From NCBI GenBank assembly GCA_905147135.1, contig LR990044.1, forward strand, positions 5,770,122 to 5,834,121: a stretch of 64,000 nt of DNA, in the 5' to 3' direction. Made by a program: the position numbers and the translations under genes. Below the pieces are notes generated by a model, which had not been told where the DNA came from, searched no databases, and saw nothing but the letters and a program-made list of their open reading frames with translations. The DNA comes from Blastobasis lacticolella. Lineage: Eukaryota > Arthropoda > Insecta > Lepidoptera > Blastobasidae. This document shows positions 54,993-64,000 of this stretch, piece by piece. How positions within the stretch are numbered: the first letter of the stretch is position 1; each line of letters starts with the position of its first letter.

Positions 54993-56147
54993 TCAAAAAT
55001 ATTTTCTGGATTGCTTGTGGAAGGAGATGCCATTAAGGTGGCGAACGGTGCCGGAACAGGTAATCGGCATGAACATTGTATAATTCGGGTATGTACCCCT
55101 ATTTGATGCAAGTTCAGTAATTGAAATACCCTGACAGTTATGTCCATTAAGGGTGGGAATTTTGTCCCGCCTGCGTTGCGAATATATGAAACTACTCTTT
55201 GCTTGTCGCATTACACAAGCATTGTCGTCTGACTCAACATCTCCTACACATTGCAATGCAATAGCTTTTCCTGTTTCGTCCACAGCCCCGATATGGGGAC
55301 ACTGACAGTTGTAACCCCCAAGCCAAATCTGACGCGTCTGTCGAGAGAAAGTGCCTGGGTGGTGAATAAAGGATAGCTGAGGATTCAGTGCATCAATGGC
55401 AATTGTGAAGCCATCATAATAACTTGCCTTACACTCCGACGGGCTTTTCTTGCCGAAAGTTTTCAGGATGGAATTTTGTAATAGTAGGAGAGCACGGAAA
55501 CGCAATCTGCCTCTTGGGACGTCAAAACTTGCAAGGTTGAGCATGCCAATCACACTTTGTTGGTGATGTTCACAATGTTTCTGGTTTGTCCAAGGGTTCC
55601 AGCATATTCCTAAAAATGCTTGACATTTTTGTGAAATAACAATCGAATCGTAATTTATTTGCAATCCTAGATATTGCAGGTGATGCAACAGTAACTGACC
55701 ATGCTCTTGTAAGGTCTACTTGTCTTGGTGGACCAGGAAGTCGTCCAAGTAAACTATTATGCGTAGGTCTTGAGCTCGCAGAAGTCATGTCATCCAATTA
55801 GTTATGGAAGCAAAAACTTTCGGAGCTGTGCAAAGACCGAACGGGAGACATGTCATCTGCAACAGCTCCCCTTTATAGACAAGGCGTAGAAACCGGCGGT
55901 GAGCCGGGGCCACTGGTAAATGAAAATGGGCCTGAGACAGGTTGATCTTGCATAAGCAATCCCCTGGTTGGAGAAAACACGGGACACTCGATATATTTAT
56001 TAGTCTGAATGTGCAATATGGGCCTTCCTTATGATTTGACATGATTAAAGGAGGCTTTTGGAGAAGAGGTATGCGATATATCTTTATTATTTTCAACAAG
56101 AAATTCGGTGCTCCTATGATTTTCCATTGCCTGTGGAATTGTTGCAA
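54993..56147 (-). pseudogene. DIRS reverse transcriptase and RNase H region, broken
   Basis: The RT part (56147-55785) has [16 protein letters not shown] and [19 protein letters not shown]. The catalytic site VYLDDFLVHQDK is encoded at about 55755-55720 and is followed directly by an in-frame TAG (55717-55719). The frame then continues HHLQYLGLQINYDS and FLGICWNP. The downstream part (to about 54993; LSFIHHPGTFSRQTRQIWL) should be RNase H and possibly the methylase-like domain of DIRS, but is too decayed to assign motifs. Confidence 0.78.
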
Positions 56148-56149
56148 GC

Positions 56150-57172
56150 ATCCCGCCCTGAACAGTTCCGAGTCAATATTTTCGGTTTTTTGCTGACCAA
56201 TTTAGTCTCTGCGGGCGGCGCGGCCCGTTTTCTGCTGTAATTGCTCGACGAGCTTGAGCTTGAGCTCGAGGAAGAACTACTCGATGACACTGAACTACGA
56301 CTAATACTGGATTTGGTTAATCACAGTCCTGGCACGTTACTCTTTGTTCTGGTAATGGGCATTGCTGGGACCTTGACGTCCACCACGTTGGCGAAATTAT
56401 CCTCTTGTGATATGCGCCGTGTGACGGTGAGCACTATGATTATGATTTCCAAAACCCTGCGAGGGTCGGTTGTTACAACAACCCTGCGAGGGTTGATTGT
56501 AATGGCTGTAATTAGGATAATGCGCTGGAGCGCAACATCCGTAGCTGGTACCCTGCGAGGGTCCATCATCACTAGTCGACCCCTGCGGGGGTGACATCAA
56601 CCCTGTGAGGGTTGATCATAATGGCTGTATTTTGGATAATGCGCTGGAGTGCAGCATCCGTAGCTGGTACCCTGCGAAGGTCCATCATCACTAGTCGATA
56701 TCTGCGGGGAGTGACAACAACCCTGCGAGGGTTGATTATAATGACTGTAATTAGTATAATGCGCTGGAGCGCAGCATCCGTAGCTGGTACCCTGCGAGGG
56801 TCCATCATCACTACTCGACCCCTGCGGGGGGTGACAACCCTGTGAGGGTTGATTATAATGGCTGTATTTAGGATAATGCGCTGGAAAGCAGCATCCGTAG
56901 CTGGTACCCTGCGAGGGTCCATCATCACTAGTCGACCTCTGCGGGGGGTGACAACAACCCTGCGAGGGTTGATTATAATGGCTGTAATTAGGATAATGCG
57001 CTGCAGCGCAGCATCCGTAGCTGGTACCCTGCGAGGGTCCATCATCACTAGTCGACCCCTGCGGGGGGTGACGTTAAGGCTTGACAGCTCTAGCTTGCAA
57101 AGCAGAACCGGTGTTAGTGGACTTGACCACAAAAGCTTTTTTAACTACTCCAGCTTTTTCAAGAACTGACGT
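56150..57172 (-). pseudogene. DIRS gag-like ORF with internal tandem repeats
   Basis: On the minus strand a frame from about 57172 reads SVLEKAGVVKKAFVVKSTN, then ALQARAVK, then repeats containing PPQGSTSDDGPSQGTSYGC and APAHYPNYSHYNQPSQG. Because repeat lengths vary (119, 120, 117, 120 bp) the frame changes between units, so the ORF is not continuous now. Upstream, about 57290-57200, a scrap RRDGIISNARDPLIKSALRK fits a DIRS gag. Gag proteins of this group bind the element RNA. Confidence 0.65.
56470..57075. repeat. Tandem repeat, five units of 117-120 bp
   Basis: The word GTAGCTGGTACCCTGCG starts at 56541, 56660, 56780, 56897 and 57017. Each unit also carries CATCATCACTAGTCGACC, CCTGCGAGGGTTGAT and GGATAATGCGCTGGAG. 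Units are about 90 percent alike by eye. Confidence 0.9.
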
Positions 57173-58407
57173 CAACAGTTAACTATTAAATAGGCATTGG
57201 TCATATGGTGGCACCTTGCGAAGGGCCGACTTGATTAAAGGGTCACGAGCATTGCTAATGATGCCATCGCGACGCATCTGTACCGTTTCCGCTCTGTGCC
57301 CACTAATTAATTAAAGTAATCAGAGGATACTTTAGAATATTCTCCTTTAGAAAATAACTCCATCTTTTCACGTAAACTGTCATTACTCAAGTTGTCACCT
57401 TGAAGCTCTTCCAAACAAGACTGAAGAGCGTCTCGTTGTTTAAGGACACAGAGAGTGTTTATGAAGATTCATAGCGAGGTGTTTATGAATAGCACCTACA
57501 CTACGTCAGTTGACGTGATTCCTTACGCCCCCCTTTTTTATTACTACGTCGAGGACGATGGGTGACGATTTGAGGGATTTTTCTTTTAGTGTCTATTATT
57601 CTAAAGAACAATTAAATGAACAGAAATACGTTACACAGAAATTTGTGTAATATTCAATTAATTTTAAACACAAAATTACATTTTAGTTATTAAAATCATA
57701 AGAAAAGAGACAGAAGGTAACATAAGTTTTGGAGCACCCGCAACCACACCATAATTAATAAAACAGTTTACCAACTAAAAATAATGTGGGTAGGTGCCAT
57801 ACAATGAAAAAAAGAAAGGACTATATTAATGCGCTGTAAATTAAATACACAAGTAATACAAAACGAACGGCAGCGCCGTAAAAAATTGAAAATTTGAAAA
57901 TCTAAAACGATTGACTATTTTCGTATCTAAAAAGAAAAAATTAATATGTAGGTAAGTTTATGTGCTGCGATCTCCAACCCGCCTGCCAAGCATGGAGATT
58001 ATGGCAATAACCTCCCCTTTCGTGGGAGAGGCCCTAAGTCCTGCAGTGGACTGCTACGGGCTGTGATGATGAAGTTTATAAACTGTAGTAGGTTCACAAA
58101 AATTTTGATATGCTTAATTTACATGTCAAGAAACAATGCAATGTCTTTGAACCATTATTATAAAATCAGGCACGAATACCCGACAATATAATATTATTTT
58201 ATTCACTCGAAAAAGAAGAGAAATTCCAATAGCACTTACCAGATGAAGGCGAGTCGATTCTGATTTAACTTATTTGCAAATTGAACTCACGAAGGAATAT
58301 TATTTTAAATTAACACTTATGTAGTGTTATAATATTATTTTAATTTTAGTTTCTTCCGGTTGTTCAAAAGTTTTAGAGACAACCGTACGCGGCGGAAAAC
58401 AAGACGC
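57173..58407 (-). other. DIRS 5' part, mostly unrecognised
   Basis: Probably gag N-terminus and leader. A fragment near 57420-57330 (minus strand) reads LQGDNLSNDSLREKMELFSK. The rest is AT-rich. A family C insertion occupies 57961-58073. Confidence 0.5.
57961..58073 (+). mobile_element. SINE-like family C, 3' part, nested in the DIRS element
   Basis: GATCTCCAACCCGCCTGCC, ATTATGGCAATAACCTCCCC, CCTAAGTCCTGCAGTGGAC and GGGCTGTGATGATGA. 5'-truncated at about 57961. Confidence 0.8.
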
Positions 58408-58571
58408 CAATGAAGCAAGCCGACCGCGGACCGCAGTTCCTCAGACCGGTCGCGGCTGCCTGGTGGGGATCGCCGTGGGTGATGAGCGGGACAGAGCTAT
58501 ATGGAAAGAGAAAGGCAAAACGGAAACGGAAAACAGATAGGGGCCTATCTCAAACTAGTAAGCTTCAAATA
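58408..58571. repeat. DIRS right inverted terminal repeat
   Basis: Reverse complement of 53211-53374 without gaps. A short open frame across it (58410-58592) is a by-product and also exists in the left arm. Confidence 0.88.
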
Positions 58572-58588
58572 ACGGTCAAGGATTTAAT

Positions 58589-59300
58589 GTAGGGTTCTAA
58601 AGATGAAAGAATAAAAAATAAAAAATTCACAATCAAAGAAACATTTAAATCTTTACCCCTTATAATATTTAGTATAGACTAGGCAGACCTTCGACAACCA
58701 CCTCACCTCACGATATGCGATGATGCCGCGGGAGATGTCGGTTTGCTTAGCTGGTTTGCTATGGCTTGCGGGGTGTCACACGTTAGTTTACTCGCAAGAG
58801 TAGGCACAGGCCACACGGTTCCACTTGCTACGGTCCGGACAAATCTCTCTCGTTGTTCCACATTCAACAACGTTTTCATACATGCTCGTCGGTTCAGGGT
58901 ACTCTTGACTTAATCTGACCTCTGTTCAAAATATCTCCGATTTGATGCTGGTTATGGACTAAAGTAACTGCCCGGTTTACTAGGACTTGCCAGCGGATAT
59001 GCATCGTGCGGCACACTACTTATTTTTCTATGTGCGGCACCATGAACGAACATACTACCATAGAGAGTAAATACTAGTGCGTTCATGTACGGCACTCTGT
59101 ATCATACCTATTATAAAACGTTGACGGAAACAATGTGGCGCAAGATGGCGCAACAACAATCTCAAAAATTTTGGACATAAAGCATAGATGAAGCCTCGAC
59201 CTATAGAGAATGTACACTGTCAATCTGTCACGACGACCTTTACAAGGTTATCTGTCCATCTCGTGGCGGACCGTCCTACGCTAAAACTGCCAATGTCTAG
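58589..59300. other. Intergenic, no gene seen
   Basis: No coding features. Repeat-like phrases at 58980-59100 (GTGCGGCACACTACTTATTT; CATGAACGAACATACTACC) contain a short inverted motif GTGCGGCAC / GTGCGGCACCATGAACG repeated directly. Confidence 0.45.
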
Positions 59301-59566
59301 ATATAAATAAATAAATAAATAATCGTGGACAAATTCACACAACGCCATCTAGCCCCAAAGTAAGCAAAGCTTGTGTTATGGGTGCTAGATAACTGATAAA
59401 CTACTTATATATTTTTTAAATACATACTTATTATACATAGAACACCCAGACCCGTAACAGAAATTAAAATTCATCATTTAAATTTCTGCTCGGCCGGGAA
59501 TCGAACCCGGGACCTCTTGCGTGGCAAACGGCATGTTGACCACTGAACCACTCAGGTCGTCAATAA
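59301..59566 (-). mobile_element. SINE family B, reverse copy
   Basis: On the plus strand: ATAA-rich tail (AAATAAATAAATAAATAATC), CACAACGCCATCTAGCCCC, TTGTGTTATGGGTGCTAGAT, then the tRNA-Gly-like head (GGAATCGAACCCGGGACC and CTTGCGTGGCAAAC). The head is the cleanest of the three copies. Confidence 0.85.
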
Positions 59567-59587
59567 TATGTGAATATGTGAATAATA

Positions 59588-59650
59588 TGTAGATACTATC
59601 CTGACCCAAGCGACTTCAAACGATTAAAATAGTTTGCATTAACTAGGTTT
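59588..59650. repeat. Left copy of a 63-bp duplication flanking a family C element
   Basis: TGTAGATACTATCCTGACCC through TTTGCATTAACTAGGTTT, repeated at 59898-59960 with three substitutions. Confidence 0.85.
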
Positions 59651-59897
59651 TTTTGGCCGTGTGTTGTCCGGCAGAGTAGAATAGCACCAACCCTCTACGC
59701 TCATGGGTGTCGTACAAGGCGACTAATGTTTCCGAGGAAGATCAAGAGTCTCCGTAGTCTGGAAAATGGGCAGCAGCATTTTCCATTGTTATATTTAAAC
59801 ACTGCGATCTCCAACCCGCCTGCCAAGCGTGGAGATTACGGCAATAACCTCCCCTTTCGTGGGTCCTGCAGTGGACTGTTACGGGCTGTGATGATGA
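59651..59897 (+). mobile_element. SINE-like family C with unusually long target duplication
   Basis: From TTGGCCGTGTGTTGTCCGG through AGAATAGCACCAACCC, GATCTCCAACCCGCCTGCC and GTCCTGCAGTGGACTG to GGGCTGTGATGATGATG. It is the most complete family C copy and sits between two 63-bp direct repeats. Confidence 0.85.
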
Positions 59898-59960
59898 TGT
59901 AGATACTATCCTGACCCAAGCGACTTTAAACGAGTAAAATAGTTTGCATTAAGTAGGTTT
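59898..59960. repeat. Right copy of the 63-bp duplication
   Basis: Differs from 59588-59650 at three positions by eye (TTT for TTC, GAG for GAT, AAG for AAC). Confidence 0.85.
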
Positions 59961-61274
59961 TAATTCGGTTAGGTAAGGTCCGCGTTATGAAAATGCATGT
60001 GCTCCATAAACTTGGGGAAATCTCGTTCGGTAGATGTTACTTTCAAGGTTAATGAATTTGGATTTCCGTTCAATTAAATAAACGTACAAGCGGCGGCGGT
60101 GAGAGATGTATGACTATGAGGTATTTTGGAGAAGAAAATCTTCCACAATTTCATCTGTCGGTTGGCCTCTATCTCGAATTTGTAGCTATATCTAAACTAT
60201 GTACCCCAGATAGATATATATTTCGTCAATTACTTTGTGAATAGAGCTCACACCAAGGCGAGTAAGTTAAGCACTTTTGCGCTAAATTCAGAATCAAAGA
60301 GCGTGAGAGCTTATCAAAGAGAAATGTATTGCTTAAAGAATAAGGTGAATTTTTGTATCACTTATGTTATGTTACGTGTCGCTCCGCTTTACAAAAGCAG
60401 TGATACAAAAATGGACATTATTACATAAGCAATAGATTACACTTTGATTTGCTGTCAAAATTTTTGTTAATGAATTTATTTACTGAATTTAGTCAAATGT
60501 AATCAGCGCATAAGTATGAAAATATATTTGATTCAAGGACACAAACTAATTTCTAAATGTTTGCAAAGTTGAGGCACGATGTGACATTGTTCGCACAGAA
60601 AGCATTATATATATCCTTCCGGAAAAGAAGCAAGTCTATTTCGTAGAATTTATTTTATTTATTTATCTATTTGCCAACAGATTTACACTTTTTGTTACAT
60701 TAAATATTACATGAAAAATAGTAAACACCTTAATGTAAATCCAATAACAGACAAATCTACGTTCACAATAGAATTGATCGCTCTTAATTAAAAAATAATC
60801 TACCACCACTCAAATTCAACAACTAAATAATGATATTGTTAGTATAAATGGCATGAAGACGTATTTAGTATATAATACAAATATTTTTAATATCGTAATA
60901 AAGAACAGAGTAGTATATCAGCACAATTTTCGAAGTTACATAGTTTGTTATGTTCCCTGCACAGTCTATAAACTATTTCATTAATACCTACATTCGTTCT
61001 GATACTTTTAAATGCGAACGGTCTAAAATTAAGTAAGCCAGCATTGCATCTTGGCACTGAGAAAGATACCATATTTAGCAAGTATGGGCAGTCGATTAAT
61101 CCCCTTACAATTTTAAAAAGAAATATTTAGTCTGACATCCATCGACGATCCCGGAGTGTGAACATTTTATAATGGGACAATCACTCCTTGTACGAGGTAA
61201 GCTTTGACAATTTCCCCGTTAAGAAGAACATGAAACGTTTCTGTATTCTCTCAATTCTAGATATATGGTTTTCA
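59961..61274. other. Intergenic, no gene seen
   Basis: AT-rich. A repeat tail phrase (ATTTATTTATCTATTTGCCAA, about 60655-60680) belongs to the same class as 32875 and 48185. Short frames at 60237-60428 and 60887-61081 lack features. Confidence 0.5.
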
Positions 61275-61505
61275 TATCATCATCATCACAGCCCATAGTA
61301 GACCTCACCTCTTAAAAGGGAGGTTATTGCTATAATCTCCACGCTTGGCAGGCGGGTAGGAGATCGCAGTGTTAAAATTATAACAATGGAAAGCGCAGTT
61401 ACCCATTTTCCAGTCTACGGAGATTCTAGAAGTTTAGTCTCTTAAACATTCGTCGCTTTGTTGATACCCACGAGTGTAAGGGGTTGGTGCTATTCTACTT
61501 TGCCA
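61275..61505 (-). mobile_element. SINE-like family C, reverse copy
   Basis: On the plus strand: CATCATCATCACAGCCC, GGGAGGTTATTGCTATAATC, GGCAGGCGGGTAGGAGATCG, GAGTGTAAGGGGTTGGTGC. No flanking duplication found by eye. Confidence 0.78.
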
Positions 61506-61740
61506 GAAAACGGAATCTTTAATATTGCATGACATTGTTTAGTCTCGCCATGCTTCATTAAATAATTTGAAACAAATGCCTTATTATGCATGCGCGTTGA
61601 AACTGATGGCTTCCATAATAACCTATACGTTATTTTACATCAAATTGGCGGTCATTTTAATGAAGTTGATATTAATTCCATTATTCACCTAATTCGAGGA
61701 CGGATTGCGACACCACGTCAAGTAAATATGACATATTAAG

Positions 61741-61747
61741 TATATAA
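61741..61747 (+). promoter_or_regulatory. TATA box of gene 61808-63595
   Basis: TATATAA lies 67 bp upstream of the ATG at 61808. Confidence 0.75.
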
Positions 61748-61807
61748 TGTGTCGATTAGGCCGTAGGGAGCATTCGTTCCGACGCAGTTCAAAAGGACAG
61801 ACACACT

Positions 61808-63595
61808 ATGAAATCCTTCGTGAGTACCCTTTACAATATCTTCTCATTAAAATGTTGGTAGTTTCTAAAAAATATCGTGTAAAATTAATAAACTGACCAA
61901 TGGTGACCGTATCTGTGCGATTAACAGATAGGTTTTGAGTTGTCGTCATTTTGACTTCTTGGACTATTATTTTTCTTATTCCGCTGTGTAGCTTTCTGTC
62001 TGTTCGACTGTACCTTAGTCTATAATATTCTGTGACTGTACGATCGCGCTCATAAGTGCATTACAATCTTATAATTCATATTCCTGTGTAGGTAGTAAAA
62101 GGTTTTATAGCATACTAGCGGACCCGACAGACGTTGTCCTGTCTACACGTCTTTAATTTGAAAATTTCAAACTTTTTTTACAAAATTGTGAATCTAAACC
62201 ATTCCCAGATCCCCTTGAACACACACAAAAAATTTCATCAAAATCGGTCCAGTCGTTTGAGAGAAGTTCAGTGACATACACACTCACAGAAGAATTATAT
62301 ATATAAAGATAATAGCAAACTATTGGGCAAGGGAATATCGCTTCTAAAGTCAAAATCACTTATAGTTATGTTTTTAATACAATTTAAAATCACTTTGTCA
62401 GTTGACCTTTTAAATCACAATGGTTAACGACTTTAAAAAATTTAACTATACATCAATACTTACTAAATTTAAAACAAAACTTTGAGGCTGTATTATCAAA
62501 AATATTTTAATTTTAATTTATAAGAACAAGCATGGAAATTCAAAGCTATTTTCATTTATTAAAAAAAAAAGACCTGCAGTTTAAGAACTAATTATTGGTG
62601 CCTAATGGGAAGCTTAATAGGGCCTTCTTTTAGCCGATTCTATTTGTTTAACAATGCAGCCAATATCTTGTATGTGGCAGTAGCTACAAACGATTTTAAG
62701 GCCTTGCCACACACAAAGCTCGGCGCGAGCGCCGCGCGATGGTTGCCTAGCAACTATCGCACCGCGCTCGCGCCGAGCTTTGTGTGTGGCAAGGCCTTTA
62801 TTGTAAGAATGTTAATGCACTTATGACCGCGACTGTACATCGAATTTATTAACTTTTTATTGCTTAATAAAAAGGTACAGGAGTTACAAAAGTCTTATTT
62901 TAGGCTTCGTCTTTTTCTATTAAAACCTACCACTTCACTAACATTAATTTCTTCCTATTTCACTTAAACCACAGGTCGTACTCAGCGCCTTAGTGGCGAT
63001 GGCCTCGGCTGGCTACCTCAGTGGCCTGCACTCCGCCCCAGCCCTAAGCTACTCAGCAGCACCTGCACTCAGCAGCTACGCCAGCTACTCATCTGCACCA
63101 GCCCTGAGCAGCCTGAGCTACGCGCCAGCACCCGCACTCAGCTACTCTGCCCCCCTTGCCAGCAGTCTGAACTACGCGTCACCTGCACTCAGCAGCTATT
63201 CCTCTGCCCCGCTAGCCAGCAGTCTAAGCTACGCTTCACCTGCACTCAGCAGCTACTCCGCTGCTCCTCTAGCGAGCAGTCTGAGCTACGCGTCAGCACC
63301 TGCACTGAGCAGTTACTCGGCAGCCCCTCTCCTGAGCTCTTACCCCGCAGCGCCAGCGCTCAGCTACTCAGCTCCAGCCCTCAGCTACTCAGCACCCGCC
63401 CTCAGCTACTCAGCCCCGGCGCTCAGCTACTCAGCCCCAGCCACCCGCGTCGTGGCCCAAAAGAAGGTCATCAATGTACAGAAAGTGGTAACCGTCCCCC
63501 AGGTGGTGCAAGTACGCAAACTGGTATCTGTACCCCAGGTCGTGACCGTCAAGAGGGTGGTAGCTGCACCCCGTTACGCCAGTGGCTGGTGGTAA
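61808..63595 (+). CDS. Secreted cuticle-type protein 5 (SAPALSY repeats, Val-rich C-terminus)
   Basis: Exon 1 is 61808-61819 (MKSF, donor GTGAGT); exon 2 is 62975-63595 (acceptor CCACAG), phase 0. The product is 210 residues. The signal peptide is MKSFVVLSALVAMASAG. The core is built of SAPALSSYS, APLASSLSYAS and SAPALSY units. Residues from about 155 on change character: a Val/Lys/Gln segment (QKKVINVQKVVTVPQVVQVR, then KLVSVPQVVTVKRVV) in which VPQVV(Q/T)V is repeated, ending APRYASGWW. No dibasic KRG follows the signal peptide, unlike genes 2-4. The class is low-complexity cuticular protein; its partner or layer cannot be told from sequence. The intron carries a 101-bp palindrome and a dispersed repeat. 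Confidence 0.9.
62110..62330 (+). repeat. Dispersed repeat in intron 1 of gene 61808-63595
   Basis: AGCGGACCCGACAGACGTTG, TCCTGTCTACACG, TTCATCAAAATCGGTCCAGT and ACATACACACTCACAG ending near TATATATATAAAGAT. This is a very common lepidopteran repeat phrase set, class uncertain. Confidence 0.55.
62698..62798. mobile_element. 101-bp near-perfect palindrome (fold-back/MITE-like)
   Basis: Centre at 62748. Of 50 base pairs, about 46 match, including an uninterrupted outer arm of about 35 bp starting AAGGCCTTGCCACACACAAA and continuing GCTCGGCGCGAGCG. It is far richer in G+C than the surrounding intron. No obvious target duplication. Confidence 0.85.
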
Positions 63596-63722
63596 ACCGA
63601 ACGGTAACGAGATTCTAGTCAAAATGATTCAAAGCTTGTATAATTGTACTGAAAACAATAGATGCCTGTATATGTTATTGTTAATTAACTATTTAAACTT
63701 TTGTATTGAAAGTCAAAGTTGA

Positions 63723-63728
63723 AATAAA
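63723..63728 (+). terminator. Polyadenylation signal of gene 61808-63595
   Basis: AATAAA lies 128 bp after the stop codon in an AT-rich 3' flank. Confidence 0.7.
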
Positions 63729-64000
63729 TATTTCATACATTCATTTCTGTATTTTATTATACTTGAAAAGCTGAAGCTGTATAAGTAATATGAAGAAGAA
63801 ATCTATAAAAGTAAAACCTTAATTTTAGGTTTATAAATCCAATCAATTGCACTATTCTGAAGAGTGAGACAACGCCGCGAATGTGCGGTCGTTACCGTGT
63901 TGCAGCAACGGCTCGCGCGCGGTGCATTTCATTGTACAACACTAAAGGTGTAATCGGAAACAAAGAATAGGTACAGCTGATTTATGCCCGCGTGGAAGTT
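63729..64000. other. 3' flank to window end, no gene seen
   Basis: AT-rich, then a GC-rich patch (GCCGCGAATGTGCGG; GCTCGCGCGCGGTGC) at 63870-63930 of unknown nature. Confidence 0.45.

Larger units (their letters stand above)
53163..58588 (-). mobile_element. DIRS-type tyrosine-recombinase retrotransposon
   Basis: Read on the minus strand the order is: terminal repeat, leader, repeat-bearing gag-like ORF (about 57170-56150), reverse transcriptase and RNase H region (about 56147-55000), tyrosine recombinase (about 54663-54190), internal complementary region, terminal repeat. Inverted termini of 164 bp (53211-53374 and 58408-58571) pair without gaps. Sequences outside these arms (53163-53210 and 58572-58588) are repeated inside the element at 53406-53510, which is the DIRS internal complementary region. 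No LTR direct repeats. The ORFs hold stops and frame changes and a family C SINE is nested at 57961-58073, so the copy is not autonomous. Ends are by eye, uncertain by a few bases. Confidence 0.85.

Noticed and set aside
56241..57169. Several long open frames on both strands over the DIRS repeat array
   Set aside because: They exist because the repeat period is close to a multiple of three; only the minus-strand frame continuous with the gag-like sequence makes sense.
58410..58592. 60-codon plus-strand frame near the DIRS end
   Set aside because: It lies in the inverted terminal repeat and is a by-product of it.

Overview
This is a stretch of animal nuclear genome, almost certainly from a moth or butterfly. 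It is AT-rich. The host genes are split by introns and carry TATA boxes and AATAAA signals. The space between them is filled with tRNA-derived SINEs, other short interspersed repeats, fold-back elements and retrotransposons of kinds familiar from Lepidoptera. There are no bacterial-style operons and no CRISPR array.

Host genes. Five small secreted proteins of the structural-cuticle type are spread over about 58 kb: 5453-6977 (+), 9923-11677 (+), 33675-34782 (+), 49299-50583 (-) and 61808-63595 (+). All share one plan. A TATA box is followed by a first coding exon of exactly four codons (MRAL, MKFF, MKSI, MKSF, MKSF), then a phase-0 intron of 0.6-1.2 kb that interrupts the signal peptide, then an exon that finishes the signal peptide and encodes a low-complexity repeat. 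Four of the five end in SGW or SGWW. The repeat cores differ (Tyr/Pro/Ser blocks, an 11-residue LHSAPLLSS unit, YGGG, AAPAVSY, SAPALSY), so this looks like one locally duplicated family with diversified cores. The only other host-type gene is a bZIP transcription factor reading frame (37863-38572, -) broken by two frameshifts.

Mobile DNA. From left to right: (1) a Bel/Pao LTR retrotransposon at 15437-21474, with LTRs differing at one base and a 5-bp target duplication, but with a stop codon in pol, a deletion through RNase H and integrase, and a SINE-like insertion in gag; (2) a decayed non-LTR retrotransposon at about 38760-43065 with endonuclease and reverse transcriptase; (3) a DIRS-type tyrosine-recombinase retrotransposon on the minus strand, about 53163-58588, with 164-bp inverted termini, an internal complementary region and a gag containing about 118-bp tandem repeats.

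Short repeats. Family A is a tRNA-Ser/Leu-like SINE with about 15 copies or fragments. Family B is a tRNA-Gly-like SINE with three copies. Family C is a GAT-tailed element of about 250 bp with six copies. Family D is a poly(A)-tailed element of about 350 bp with five copies or fragments. There are also fold-back elements, including a 101-bp near-perfect palindrome in the last gene's intron, and a 5S-rRNA-like segment at 12393-12434. The picture is a cuticle-protein cluster stretched apart by successive, nested transposition. Family names and repeat boundaries are by eye; no database search was possible.
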